Shown here in pieces: positions 38,956 to 52,079 of a stretch of DNA of 64,000 bases (position 1 is the first letter of the stretch; each line of letters begins with the position of its first letter). Below the pieces are notes generated by a model. It was not told the origin of the DNA. It made no database searches and saw nothing but the letters and a program-made list of their open reading frames with translations. Location of the stretch: NCBI GenBank assembly GCA_008694505.1, contig VZDJ01000048.1:728540-792539 (forward strand), given 5' to 3'. Both the position numbers and the translations under genes were made by a program. Origin of the DNA: Cyanoderma ruficeps (lineage: Eukaryota > Chordata > Aves > Passeriformes > Timaliidae).

Positions 38956-41902
38956 GTTTGAGATTAAACATTTTCAGAAAACAGGGTTAGCTAACTTAAG
39001 TGTAAGAACTTTGGTGAAAATGTAATGCCTTCTGCTTTACGAGTGTTCCTTTTAATAAAAGTTGGAAAAGTACAAGTATTCAAAGAGCAGGATAACTGTT
39101 ACATAGTCCAGTCTTGGTGATAGGTATGATACAGAGAAATGAAGGCAAGATAGCCATCCTTCATTCCTAATCAGGTATAATAGTATGATTTGGTACACTC
39201 TTCAGAAAAAAAAGAAATTACCAAAGTTGAAATTAATGCTAATTAGTATGATTTTGTAGGTACTGGATAACTATGTTACCTTTTGTGAAAACTGAAGGCA
39301 GGGAATTATATGATACAGATTCTGAAAGTGTTGTCTTTTTCATTTAGAGAAATAACTGAGCTTCTTCTGTGTTTATAGTACAGGTAGATTTGTATCAAAC
39401 ATTTTTTTGAAAGCCAGCAACATTTTTATTTTTTAGAAGTCCTCATAAGAAGTTAATAGAGTACATGTGAACAGAGTATTATAAATAATTTGAATTTAAT
39501 ACCTAAGTTGGCACAATACAGTAAAAACATCCTTGTGATATAACTAAATGCTATGCTTTACAGCTGGAAATCAAGAATGCAGATTGTAGCTGCAGGGCAG
39601 TACAACGGCTGAATGGCATTTTGGAAAGGAGTGACCCAGAGGTGAATTGAGAGTCGTTGTGAGAAATGGGTGCTTGGTGCAGTGATGATCTTATGTTCCT
39701 TTTTGAGTTAGGAACCAAATACACCACCAGCAGAGACCTGTGGGAAAGCTGAAATCCATCAGCGTATCTGATTCCAAATTCCATCTTCAGAAGGGCTGAG
39801 GAAATACTGCAGGGGGTCATGGATTAGACAGAAGTGATTAAAGTGAATATGAGGAGAACATTCTTTTTTTTCTTTTTTTTTAAAGAGTATGAATTAAAAT
39901 CCATAAAATTTAAAAATGTTTTTTAAGAAAGTACGAATTAATCTAAAGGGAAGCCAGAGTGGTAACTATAATTAACAATGTACACTTGTTGTTTCTTGAT
40001 CATGCATTCAAACAGTTCACTAGGAAAGCTGATGCCTCCACCATACATGGTGTCTTTAGGGTGTAACTTGATTTCAGCACCACCTAACTACTCATAGTTC
40101 TGAACTTGTGGAGCTCCTATCAGTTCACTGTGCACAGTCCTATCAAACCAAGGAAGAGATGAACCAGAAATTCAAATGGAATCTTACACTTATTTCACTA
40201 CAGATTTTCTAGATAAAATCATTTTATTGTTCTGGGTAGAATCTGAAAATTCTGGAGTTATGAACCATCTGGCAAGATCCTTTTCAGTCTTCAGCAGAGG
40301 AAGGTAACATCTGCATGTAGAGAGCAGAAGAACAGTTTCCAGGGTGCAGAAACTTGGAAAAAGAGGAAGAAGCAGGAAGCAAGAGGAAGAGGAGAGCCTG
40401 CAGTGTAGCTGTGGAATTAAGGTAGCAATGAGACAAGGATGGAGCAGAAAGCTATGCTTCTGTAGCAACAGAAACTTTCCAGGGTTAGCAGGCACTTACA
40501 TAATTGATTACAAACTAAGAGCTATGTTGTATGAAACCTGAATGCAAATTTACTGCATGCAAAGACCTAGGCTTCAAAGATGAAAGGGACAGGTACGGAC
40601 TGTAGTCCATTATTTGATTCTGCTCTGCCTTATCAGTTTGACATTTTCCTGTTTACGAAGTCAGGAAGCATTTCTAGTTCTGTTCCAGTGAATGTGGTTT
40701 GTGCATATAGTCTGGTTTTCCTATCAGCCAGCTTCCTCTTTAGCATGATGCTTTTTTGGATTGCCGTTCTCACCAACCTAATTTGGCAAAGTGAGCCTAG
40801 AAATAAAAAATAAGCAAAGTGTGGACTCTGGAAAGACCCAAGTATCGAAGTTGTTTATTAACCTAGTACTGATCATAGAAAGGGCTTGAAAAAATATTTT
40901 GGAGTTAGACTTTCTAAGAATTAAGATTTTCTGTGTTCTGCACAAAAACCTCTTATGACTGGGGAAAAAAGAGGGAGTGGGGGAGCTGAATAATCATCAC
41001 TAGCTAGTTCATTGTTCATGCAATAGTGTTTAGCTAACTAAGAGAAAGAGTAAATGGGTCCCCCTTACAGGAAACTTCTGATGTGCTAGACTCTGTTATT
41101 CCCAAGTGCCATTTGTAGTCCACTCTCTCTGTGTTGCTGTCAATGTCTGACACTCTAAATATTTTCAATATTCAACCTTTCTTTGACGCATGTTGTTCCT
41201 GCTGTGCAACTTCAATAAGAGAGTGTTGCAGTATATTATAATAGAATTGTGATGCAACTTTTTACAGTGCTGTCCCCAGTTTACAAAAAAGCAGTTTTTG
41301 GTACTTGGATTACAATATTTCTTTAACTCTTTTCCCCCTATGATTTTCTTTTGAGGTAGAAAAGTAGAACTATAGTTTTTTATAAAAGCTGTTAGTCTTG
41401 CATAGTGTAGCTTTTGCCATGCTGTTGAAAGTAAAGACCTCCTGATGTGGTTGGCTGAATAACTTTACAGTGATAGTCTTTGCTAGTGCTTTTCACAAGG
41501 TCTACATTTGTGCATACATAGAAATGACGCTGAGAATCAAAAGTAGTTGTCACCCAACAGTTCCAAGTCTTTTGCTTAGAAAAGGGTGCCGTCAGTAGTG
41601 GTATTACAGATGAACATTAAGGTAAATAAAACAGCTGCAGGAAAATGCTTGCATTTGTGAGTTGTAATAATTCCTGCAGTTCATTGATCATGATGAAATC
41701 AATCAGAACCTAATATAAAACATTTAAAAGTGCAAAATGCAAATTTTAACATCAGAAAAATTTGAATTAGTTATCATTTCTTTTCCACAGGTAACCATTA
41801 GATGGACACAAATAGGCATGAGCTAAAATAAAATTTAAATTCAATTTACAGAAGGGCTTTTTTTTTTTCATTGCGGGAGGTTAAGAAGTAGTTGGTCAGA
41901 GA
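38956..41902. other. Intron, mostly unique
   Basis: No transposon or gene was recognised. A purine-rich run at 40350-40397 (GGAAAAAGAGGAAGAAGC and similar) resembles splicing-enhancer composition, but no exon fits around it. A T-rich run lies at 39866-39882. The region 39580-39830 is less AT-rich than its surroundings and unidentified. Confidence 0.5.
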
Positions 41903-42045
41903 CATTTTGGAGTCTGCATTTTTGGATATTCAAAACCTGACTGGACAATACTCTTGGCATCCTCCTGTATTTGGTCCTCATTTGAATAAGGAACCTGGAC
42001 TGTCTGGTCTTCAGAGGTCCCTTACAAACTCTGATTCTGTGAAGA
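41903..42045 (+). mobile_element. CR1 LINE 3' end fragment, just upstream of CWC27 exon A
   Basis: The + strand shows GGATATTCAAAACCTGACTGG, a decayed middle, then TCTTCAGAGGTCCCTTACAAAC and a tail AACTCTGATTCTGTGAAG. This is the order of a CR1 3' end. It lies about 580 bp upstream of the exon A acceptor. Confidence 0.85.
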
Positions 42046-42622
42046 GGAATATTTCATTTGATATTGGCACAATGATTTGCAAATTTTAGTTTCTTCTTTC
42101 TCGTGTTACCACATGAGGTATTTGTAGAATGAAATTAATTTTCATATCTAATAATATGCACTTACATACATTTCATGTCTTTGTCACTGAACAACTGCAT
42201 TGCTTGTCCAACCAAAAAATCCAGGATACTAAGGTTTATTACTTGAGCAAACTGAATTTTATAATGCATGCAGTATTTATTTGGCAGTACCTCTGTTTCA
42301 GTTTCTCTTTGTGGGTCTCATGGCTAATTAGAATGTTAAAATTCAAATAGGGATTCCTTGTTTTGTTATTCATTTCCTTAATATATTTCCAATGGGGTCT
42401 TAAAGTAGGATGTCTGCTAATGTTCTTTTTTTATCCGTAGTAATGAAAATACGGTCTTTCTGACATCCTAAGTGATATTTAAGCCATGTTCTTAGCATCA
42501 GTGAGTCTTTACCTAACCTTTGTTTGTATCAAAACTCTACTGCCCATTAACTTTGACTCTGGTTCTTCTGAGTGGTTGTACATCACAGAAGATTATATTC
42601 TTGTAAATATTTCTCTTTGCAG

Positions 42623-42720
42623 TGAGGAGCTGCGGAAGGAAGCCCGACAGCTGAAAAGAGAACTGCTGGAAGCGAAGCACAAAAAAGAAGAAAGAGCTTT
42701 AAGACCCAAAGAGAAAGAAG
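42623..42720 (+). CDS. CWC27: CWC27 internal exon A (98 bp)
   Basis: This is an internal coding exon of CWC27, a cyclophilin-family protein associated with the activated spliceosome in the nucleus. The acceptor is a pyrimidine stretch ending TTTGCAG at 42622, and the donor is GAAG|GTAAGA at 42721. The first base finishes a codon begun in the previous exon, 32 full codons follow, and one base is left over. The translation opens EELRKEARQLKRELLEAK, almost the same as my recollection of the human protein after the cyclophilin domain and acidic linker. It is a strongly charged, probably helical segment rich in Lys, Glu and Arg. The second half (HKKEERALRPKEKE) is clearly more diverged and seems about two residues shorter than in human. 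The cyclophilin domain itself lies outside the window. Identification rests on memory of the human sequence, not on a search. Confidence 0.93.
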
Positions 42721-45700
42721 GTAAGAGGTTTCGTGTACATCTCCAGTTAACATTAAGGTTTAATAGGTTTTTTTGGTTTTGTGTTTTATGTACGTAAATG
42801 TGGACTATTGTTGAACATTTTGATTTTCTTTATCTAGGGATGGTAGTAATGTAAGGATGCCAGTATGTAAGGAAATTGTATAGGTAGCATTTGTTCTCAA
42901 ATCAGGTAGTATTTCTCCTTCTAAGTGTTCTTTAGTTATATCCATGCTGTGACCTCTTGACTTGCAAGGCTTTTCTGACTCTCTGACTTGGAAAGGTTCT
43001 TAATGCAGATGGTTAACTTTGAACTCAAAGCCACTGACTTCAAACTTTTACATATTGTAAGACACCAATGGAACTCAATTTCAGAAAGTCACTGCCATGT
43101 TTATTTTCCTTAAACCTTAGCAAAATGGGATCTTCAGCTGCCCACTTCATCAGACAGTTTTTACATTCTGTTGCTTTTAAATGTGTATAAATTGCTGAGT
43201 TTATAATAGCATGGTAAGGTGCACATTTTAGTCCTGAAGGATGAAACACCCTTTACTAGCCAAACTGAAGAAACAAAAAAATGACTTTAAATACTCTGGG
43301 GTTACAAGACATACTTTTAGAGTGGATTCTTAATTCAGTTCTCAATACCATATAAATATGAAAAGAAATGTAAAACTTTTTTTAAAAAATTCAGAACACA
43401 CAACTTACCAAAGAGGTAGAAAGTATAACATAATTTTTAGAAAAATTCTTGGGCTCTCTGAATAACAGGTGAGCTTGATCAGCAGCATTTTGACAATATA
43501 AAAAATACAGTATCATGAATTTGTATATGAAATCTGGCACCAAATGTTAAAAATTGCTGACTCTGAAAATATTATAATAGTCATTGAATATACATAAGTT
43601 CTCACTGGCAAAATAATGAAAGCTGTCACTAGCTATGTAAAAAAAGAACTGTGAGTAGAGGTATACCAAAGGTAAAGTGTGGTCCTTATGTACATATAGG
43701 ATAAATTATCTTGAATGGTGTCATGTGTGGCAGTTTTCACACTATTGCTTAAACTTATCCCTGTTCTGGTGCCAGTCGGTGAACTTCATAATTCAAGGAA
43801 ATTCACCTTTACAGTGACAGACTAAAGTAATACTTAGGCAATAGTTACTACTATGGTACAGTTTGGAAGCATACCTTTATTCAAGCAAAAGGATATATAC
43901 CAGGGTTAGTGGGGGACTTGTGTTTTTTTGAAATAAATAGCAGGCCGGCCATAAATCAGTTGAAAATCTGCAGGTTACAGCTAATATTAAAAATAATCTT
44001 AATAGTCTTGGCTTTACTTTTTGTGAAAGCGGGGGGTCTGTTCCAGTACCTTTTTAGAAAGCTGGATGGCAGGAAAGAACCTATTCAACTAGTCAGTGGA
44101 GTACCTAACTAAAAATCTTTAAAATAAACATGTTCTAAAATTTGAGGCAAAATTAAAAGGATGTTAAGAGAGATGCAAGTAGTGAAGGATAAAATTGTTA
44201 ATGAAAACGTAGTGAAAGATTTCAGGTTTGTACTAGAAAATGAACTGAGCATGAATTTACACTCTGATGTGGCTGTCAGTGGTGTGGTGGTGTTACAAAT
44301 GCAGTACCTGTAAAAGTATGGTCGTATTATTGCACTCAGTTCCAGGTATTGTACCACCAAAAAGGATAATGAACAATTTGATAAAAATGGACAAAACTAC
44401 CCAAAACTAGCAGAACACTATTTGGACAAGTTTATTAGGAAATACTTGAAGATATGTGTAATTTATGTAGGGAGGGGGATGGAAGGGTGAATTCTCAAGT
44501 CAAAGGAATGAGGCATACCTTTATTGTGAAACAGAATTTACAACAGAGGAATAATAGAATAGACTTTAGAAAGACTCTATCTTGAATATAATGAACGCTA
44601 ACATAAGTAGAAGAATAAGAAATTTTGCCCCAAAGTTAAAAGCATTTAGTCATTTTATATTTATTGGCCTGAATTTTCATCAGTACAATAGAGCTATCAA
44701 CATGGAAGACAGTCTGCTAAATGTATAATAGTTTACCTAGTCCACATTAGTTTACGTATAAGAAATTGCACATATTTTTTAAATACTTCTATCGGGAAGT
44801 TGATGTGTCAGTAGGAGTAAATTTTTCCATTGTTCTCTGCCTATTCTCTTGGGGGGTGTAGGATGGGGAGTGAGTTGTGTCATGCTGTATCAGGTATGCC
44901 TGTGCAGATGGTGCAGACACTTGCATTGTGCCTGTGCTTTGAGCTGGCTGCATTAGGAAAAAATGTTAGTTCACAGGCTATGTGACCACATTAATGTGAT
45001 TCCGTGCCTGATTAATAAACACTTCATCTAAGCCAAAAGTTGCAACTGTAGTGGGAGAAATTCACTGAAGATCACAGAGCAATGAGAACAAGGCTTAAGT
45101 CATACTGGATAGGATCGGGTCTTACTCTGAGTGGATGCTAAGGAAGGGTCAGCAACATGACACATCTATTTTAAGTCTACTGCACAGATCTTTATTAGTA
45201 TTGGCATCACATTTAGTATCACTTCTTCAAATTGTTCGTATTATGTTTACCTAATATTTTTCTGTATTTGGAGATTAGATTATTTAAGAAAGACTGGAGA
45301 GTGAAAATTTAAGTGTTTACACTGTTTCAAGAGGTCAAAGATAAAAAATAATTCCCTCTGTACATGTTTGATTATAACCAGTCTTCCAGTTTGTGAATAG
45401 TATTGTTGACTATGCCAGACTGCTGTCAAGACCTTACTTTAAGTAAGACGTTTTTCTTTTATGTGACATTTGTTGTAGCGATGCCAGAAATTACATCAAA
45501 CACTATCATTTGAGTGCTGAATTAGTTCAGCATTTTGAAGTATTTGGTCAAGTATTCAAAAAAGATACACTTTTCAAAGTTCTGTAGAGTAAACGTGGGA
45601 ATGTACTTCAGTGAAATCTGCTTCAGGCATAGCATCTGCCCAGTTAATTATATGTTGGTTTAAAATAGTAGTGGTTTTAGGAAGTAATATTTTAGTTTTT

Positions 45701-48334
45701 CTTGTTAGAACATCTTTGTAAACTAACAAATAATCTGTGGACGATTAAATTTAATTGTCATAGGTGAGAAAACAGAAAAACTGTAAAATACTGTCTGAGC
45801 AGGGAAACCTAATAACTAATGTAAAAACCAACATTCAAGGGTAAGAATTCTACTGAGGCATGTAGTACTGAGGCATTTTCTGCTTTTAGTTGTGATATGT
45901 TAATCAAATTATTGAAATGTTTAGAAAATTCTCAAAATCAAGTGAAGATTCCAGTATGACATTATGTTTTATTTCTGTTTTGTTGTAAAGTTTGGGTAAT
46001 GTCAGGGGTACTCAAAGAATTAAGCCTTGTCTTACATGTACAGATACTTTCTCGAAGCCTAGGACTTTAATAGGCTTTTGTGCCCTTCAGAACACTCTGA
46101 AAGTAACAAAATCCAAATTTTGATGGTTGGGGAAGTTTGCAGCATAAATGCATTAAGCATGAAGATTTTTTCAGTGCATACAGTAGAGCTGCATTGTATT
46201 AAAATATCCACCTGGAATGTGTCATCTTTGCAGAACTTTGTTTTGTCCCATTGTTTACCATTTTTTTACATTTAATCTCCTAATACCCAGCATCCCTATG
46301 CAGTCCCCTTCCTGCTAAAGTGAATACTTCCCTCCTATTGTCTCTCTGCAGCAGAAAAGAGGACAAAACCTCACTGTAAACCAGCTTTTTTAGTAGTAAT
46401 CTTAAGCATGTACTCAGAATCAACCAACATTTGAAAATTAACTGTGTTTTAGACTAGGACCAGGTGCCTAAAAGCTGCCAAAGTTCAGAAAGCATTTACT
46501 AGAAACTTCCAGTTCACACTGTTTTTGCAAATCTGCTCTGGTCTTTCAAAAAAGTGTTTAGAAGCTCTAAGAGTTACTTGTAAGAATTTATTATTTGAGT
46601 TGGCTAAATGAACTAGTAAGTTTGTTCTAGAACTGTTGCTTTTTTCACTGTAGCAAGCTGAAAATACAGTAATCAGTCCAAATCTGGAAGCTCGTTCTGT
46701 AAGCAAATATATTGAATTGTTCACAGTTGCTAAATATTTCCTGACTCTTACCTAACTTCTTGGCAAACAGTGGCTCTTTAGGATCTTAGGCAGGCCAGAG
46801 CTATAGCAACATTAACTGAACAGTTCTTGAAGGTGCAAAGAAAACCATAAGTAGAACTAGTCCTAAGCAAAAATATACAGGAGAGGATGTTACTAATTGT
46901 CTCAAGCATAAAATTATTTCATAATGTTTTTCTGCTGTATTTTTACACTACTTTACACTAAACTATATTTTAAGTTTCAGATACATAATATTTAAAGATG
47001 TAATTTTTTTTCCAAATTCTGGAAGAAGTGATTTGTCCTGGTTATTAATTATCAAAAGTCTCTCTAAGTTCTGTGTTTGTAACTTCTGAGAGGAATTCAA
47101 CTTTAATTCCTGAAATATTACAGCATATTAATATTTATTTTGTAATTTGTGAGGATTTTATTTAGTTTGGAGCAAAAGCAACTTCTCTTTTTTCAGTCTC
47201 AGTAAGAGTTTTAAAATGAGTACTGCATACCTTTACAATTCCAAAAGAATGCAATATAAACTGAATATTGATGAGCTGGAAGTGGAATATACTGAACTAA
47301 TACAAGAATGTGTTTTAGACCTCTTATTTTAATTCAGCAAAACATTCAATCATAATTTCTTTCTCTTCAAACAAGAAGTTTTTGAGGTTTTTTCCTCTTT
47401 GGTAGTTAGTCTACCTATGCCATGCATTTCTTGGAATTTCTGTCCAGTAGGTCTTTTATCATATGAAATGTGTCATCTGAGTTGCTAAAGAATACATTTC
47501 AGATACTGAAGAAAATTTAAGGGCCTACCACATTTCAAACAAACACAAACCCTGCTAAATAAACTGGGATGCCTTTTCATACACACATCTCTGTACATTC
47601 TTCTTGTTATCTTACCTCAGTTCTGCATAAATTCATTAATACATATGGAAATTGCATTACAGTAGTTAATGGGATTACTTTAGCATATCAAGAATGTTTT
47701 GTAATTTAGGATACTTAAATATGTGTAAAAATCTTCATGTTACCTGTATCTCATCAAAGAAAATAAGTCTTTCATCAATCCTTTTCAATGCTATAGGCTC
47801 TTACTTTTTTTTGTGGTGACATTATATCTTCAGAATCAGCATGTGTTTTTCTCTGTCACAATATGTATTGTTTCTACCCTTCATGTGTGTTTGTGGTAAT
47901 AGTTTTGCCAAGCCAAATTCCCTTCTTTTTTCAACAAGTGATTTATGCACAGCTTCATTATGTCTTTCTTGAAAAGGAAATAAAATCTGTAGAATTTTAT
48001 ACAGATTCTAATTACAAGAACAGTAATTACTACAAGGTTTATTGAAAATGGTTTGTACTATGGAAAATTGTATGCATACTCTCAGACCTGCACTTGTGTG
48101 AAATTGTACCTTATCTGTGCCACAATTTGTGGACTTGTCATGGCAAAGTTACCCTACCTGCAGTGCTGGAATTGGAGCCCAGTCTTTAAGAGCAATAACA
48201 GTGGGAGCCTAAGCAGTGATCATGCTGTTCTGAGCTACCATAGGCAGCTGAATTAGAATTCATATTTCTTGGTTTCATTAAGTGGAAGGTAAAATTGCAG
48301 TTTTGAAACGGAAGCATTCCTGTATTTCTGATAC

Positions 48335-48368
48335 TTTTTGGTTTTGGTTTTGGTTTGGTTTGGTTTTC
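48335..48368. repeat. (GGTTTT)n / (GGTTT)n simple repeat
   Basis: Five GG pairs at 48340, 48346, 48352, 48357 and 48362 are separated by three or four T. The spacing would allow a two-layer G-quadruplex on the + strand, in the intron between CWC27 exons A and B. Confidence 0.85.
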
Positions 48369-51308
48369 CTTTTTTTGTTGAGTGTTTGTTATGTTGTTAA
48401 ATGTATCAGATGCTTTAGAAATTAAGCTTAAAATTACCAAGATCTTTCCTGCTTCACTTCTTATTAGGAATTAATCCATCCCTAAACCATCCACTCATTT
48501 CAGTTCAATGCCCTTGGATCAAATTTTGCTTTTGTTATACTTCCTCTGTTTTGTAGCTGAAAACTGACATCATTTGAACTATTCCTTATTTCAGTGTGAG
48601 CAAAATAAGGTCTTCCATATTTTTTTTAAGATCAATCTCTTCATTTCTTGTTTAAAGACTTCAGAATTTCCTCCTTAGCTTCAGACTATCATTGTAAACC
48701 ATATCCCAAACACAAAGTTTTCAGTTAGATTACACCATCATGTTGGCATGTATTGGCCATAATTTCAGCATAGACGAATCTATCTGAAAAAAAATAAATT
48801 ACTTAAATGATTTTGCCACTGTAAGATGAAGACTTTCTTGGTAGTAACTCAAGCTAGCTTACATAAATAGTAATGTACTTATAAATTCTGTTGAAAGTAG
48901 GATGAAATGTATTTTCAATAAGGAAGTTAGGTTGGGTTTGTTGGGAGTTTTTTCCCCTTCACCTTCCTTACTGGCAGAATACACACAACAGCTTGTTCAA
49001 ACTAAAGAAGAAATTCTTTGTTTCATGTTATTTATACGCTTTGTGGTTAGATCCTCCTAGGGAACAAGTTTGCAAGATTCCTTTAACTTAAATTATCTTC
49101 TGCATCTTGTGATACCTAAATTGAATTTGTTATTTCATTTCCATGTATCCTTGTCATTTTTCATTAATTTTTGTCTCAATAAATCCTCTTAGATTAAGGA
49201 GATTAATGCCAAAGTCGCGATCCTTGTACTTTTGCTGAGCCAGCAAGCTGGACCTAAATTTGTAAACCTTGATATGAAGGTCAAGTCCATCATACAGTGC
49301 TGCTGTTCCTTTTATTTTCAGTTCAGCTGCAAAAGACTTGCAGGGAATCTGGGTTGCAGACTAGGAGACATGAAGTAGTAGGCAGCAATCTACTTTTACA
49401 TTTTAAAAGGTTTCTTCCCACCAAGTCTCTCTCTTCTGTACTTTTTTCCTTGCTTGCTAATTACCAGTCAGACACAAAGTAACTTTATCAAATAATTCCT
49501 GCTTATCAAAAATTTAATATATAATTTTTATTTAAAAGTACTATTTGGTTTTGTAATCATTGGAGTTTTCAAGTTTTAAAATGTTAATAACCCATAGACT
49601 TAGGGGCTCTTGAAAATCCTTCCTGTTTTGTTGCTTGCTTTAAATTTTGTGCAATAGGTTGTAAGACTTCATGAAGAAGTACAAGCAAGTTTTTAAGTCA
49701 TTTTAATGAAAGATGTAAAAATACAATGTGTACAAGGGCACAGCTCTTTTGGTTGACTCACTCTGAAGTTAGTTCAAGTGGATCTGATTATCTTTTGTCT
49801 GAGTTATGAAAAGGTTTTCCTAGGAGGCAGAGAGCATGAAGTTGAGGATTAGAAGACCTCTGACAGCAAAGACCCAAGAAACAATAATCTCAAAAGAAGG
49901 TTTTAACTGAAATTTAAATTATTTGTATTAACAGTAAGTGGCACACATAGGAGTGTGAAAAAATACACACAACTTCAGGGGAATTTTACCTTTTCTGTAT
50001 GAGAATTGTATTTGAGCTGCACTTCATTAGACTAAATTTTAGTCAAAAGACCTATATGACTAAGGATCACATCTTTAAATTCAGCATATGTATATCAAAG
50101 GGTGGATTCCAGGTTTAAATGTTCATGGCCAATTTGTGACTGGCATTTTCATACATGTTCAAGAACCTGCTTCTCAGTTCTTTTGCTTGTCATAGATGGG
50201 CAATTATATTGATCATGGGGTAAATGTGATTCCCTTCAAAGCACTCATTTAGGTAAATGTCACCTGGTTTTTATAAGAAAGCAGGTGGTTTTGTACTTCA
50301 AATTATTTATCTAGGGGCTAAATGTTAGTAAAAGAAGACATTATGTTGTTTCCAGATAATCAACACTTTGGATATATGCATTAATGCAAAAACTAATGCA
50401 TTATTTTGGTAAGAAGTTGGTCTCAAAGTAAGAATGGGATTTTTCATTCATAGAAGAGATTTGCATAATAGGAGGAAATACTGAGCTTTGTCATTATGTG
50501 TGGTAGTTTTTTCCTGAAGTTCTGTTCTTCTCGGTTCATCTGATATTATGCTGCATGAGATTTTATGGTGGATTTCATTCATGCAGCTGGTTATTCATCC
50601 CTAAACGTGTGTGTGTATGCAGTTATCTATTTTGGTCATTCTGGAAGGTGGATTTTTCTTTCTTTATCTTGCTGGTACCTGTCATACCCTGTTCATGATT
50701 ATATCCAACATATGACGTGGAAAACAGCAAAAAAACCCAACTCTGAATGGTATTATATTTGATTATTTTCCCTGGTACCCTTTAAATACAATGTAGAAAG
50801 GGTTTAACTGTTGTTTAAATGCAATGTAGAAGTCAAGATTAAAAGGAAATAAGATATTTTATATGTAGAAATTGTAAACAAATATTTTATATGTTGATAT
50901 ATCATTACAAGTTTATTTCCTTTTATTACAGAGTCCTGTGTTTATAAACTTCATAGAAGACTCAAGTTGTGAGAGAAATTTAGTTTGGAATTAGAAACTT
51001 TTTCTGTATAGCTGTCAGTGGTAATATTAAAAACAGTGGTAACAACAAATTCATTTAGATATACAGTTCACTAGGCAATATATCCTGAAATTTCTTGAAA
51101 GTTTTCTCCAAAAATGTTTTCTGTTCATCATTTGCAGTGAACATCCAGGGGGTTTATTCTACTGTTTGTTACCAGAAATAACAATTGTGTAAATACATGT
51201 ACGTAAATTTTAAGTATACTAAATCCATATGTACAGTGTCTTAATGCTATTCAAGAAGAAGAAAATAATGTGAAAGTGTGGTTTTGATCAATTTTCCAGT
51301 TCAGTTTT

Positions 51309-51357
51309 TGTCCCATTAAACTATTAATGAATAATTAATTCATATTTTAATGGGACA
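51309..51357. repeat. 12 bp inverted repeat with inner arm
   Basis: TGTCCCATTAAA at 51309-51320 is the exact reverse complement of TTTAATGGGACA at 51346-51357. Inside, ATGAAT (51327-51332) pairs with ATTCAT (51338-51343). It lies about 610 bp upstream of the CWC27 exon B acceptor. Confidence 0.92.
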
Positions 51358-51969
51358 GTGAATATTCTACAGTGAAGACACTGTTAAAAAAAAGACGAAG
51401 AAGAGTAGCTTTTGACTCATCCATATATCACTTTGTTTTATAAAAAGGAGGGGTTTTTCCTGATTGACAAGATGGACTCTGTTTAAAATTCAAATGTTAC
51501 TGGGTTTTTTCAGTGTTGCAAAACCAAGGACTAGAAATGTGGCTACTTCAGCCTACAAAAGAAGAAAACTGTGAATTTTTCTATAAATTGCATTTGTCTA
51601 CTTTTGAACAAATAGTCACAGAATATTAATACACATAACATTTCAACTGCTACAAGAAAAACCTTCAGAAATGAAGGTCATCTGGTTAAAGGAATTTCAA
51701 CAGTTTTCATCAGAGGTTTTATTTCTGTTATCCTGCTTTCCCTGGCTCCATGGTAAAATATAATTGAAACAAAAATCTTTTGACTCATTCTCTGCCCAGT
51801 ACAGTGTTGTGTTTTTCATTTCAGCAAGTAGCAAATCATTCTACTGCTGAGAAAGCAGTACAACTGAAATGTTTTATGGGAGTGTTTTGCTTGGTATTTT
51901 ATCTCCAAAAAGACACTAAATCATGAAACCAAATTAAATTTGTTTAACCAAATATGTTTCCTTATTCAG

Positions 51970-52079
51970 AGGAGGACCCTGCTCCAAACAGTGTTGTTGA
52001 AGAATACCTTCAGGAGAAAAGAAAATATGAAGACAAGCGAAAGCAACAGCCAAAGAAAGGAGTATCCCGTGAAGATCAG
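51970..52079 (+). CDS. CWC27: CWC27 internal exon B (110 bp)
   Basis: This is the next CWC27 exon. The acceptor is TTCCTTATTCAG ending at 51969 and the donor is TCAG|GTAATA at 52080, which is usable but weaker than the donor of the exon before. Two bases complete the Glu codon split from exon A, followed by exactly 36 codons, so the exon ends in phase 0. The peptide starts with acidic EEDPAP and continues VVEEYLQEKRKYEDKRKQQ, ending KKGVSREDQ. The human protein has the same arrangement: an acidic patch, the pattern EY..EK.KYE..RKQQ, then KKG.SREDQ. The conserved Tyr and Lys/Arg pattern suggests a continuous charged helix. The N-terminal third is variable and the last third strongly conserved. 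This part of CWC27 is thought to contact other spliceosome factors; that is family knowledge, not something visible here. Confidence 0.93.

Larger units (their letters stand above)
1..42622 (+). other. CWC27: CWC27 intron upstream of exon A (5' end outside the window)
   Basis: No sequence matching the upstream CWC27 coding parts (cyclophilin domain, acidic linker, or the short Ser/Arg segment just before EELRKE) was seen on the + strand. The whole stretch is therefore inferred to be one intron of at least 42.6 kb. It ends with the exon A acceptor. Small exons of 60-100 bp can be missed by eye, so an extra upstream exon cannot be excluded. Repeats inside it are listed separately. Confidence 0.7.
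42721..51969 (+). other. CWC27: CWC27 intron between exons A and B (9249 bp)
   Basis: This intron starts GTAAGA and ends TATTCAG. Phases on both sides agree (one base carried over, two bases completing). I recognised no CR1 copy, RNA gene or second gene in it. It is AT-rich and holds a GGTTTT-type simple repeat at 48335-48368 and an inverted repeat at 51309-51357, listed separately. Open frames of 60-85 codons here show no recognisable protein and look like chance. Confidence 0.9.

Noticed and set aside
40344..40541. Glu/Arg-rich frame (GKRGRSRKQEEEES) considered as an upstream CWC27 exon
   Set aside because: It does not match the CWC27 acidic linker, has an in-frame stop soon after, and lacks flanking splice sites in a compatible phase.
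42486..42797. 103-codon frame beginning with an ATG upstream of exon A
   Set aside because: The portion before 42623 is intron in chance frame with exon A; the acceptor TTTGCAG and the conserved start at EELRKE define the exon, so this is not a new start.
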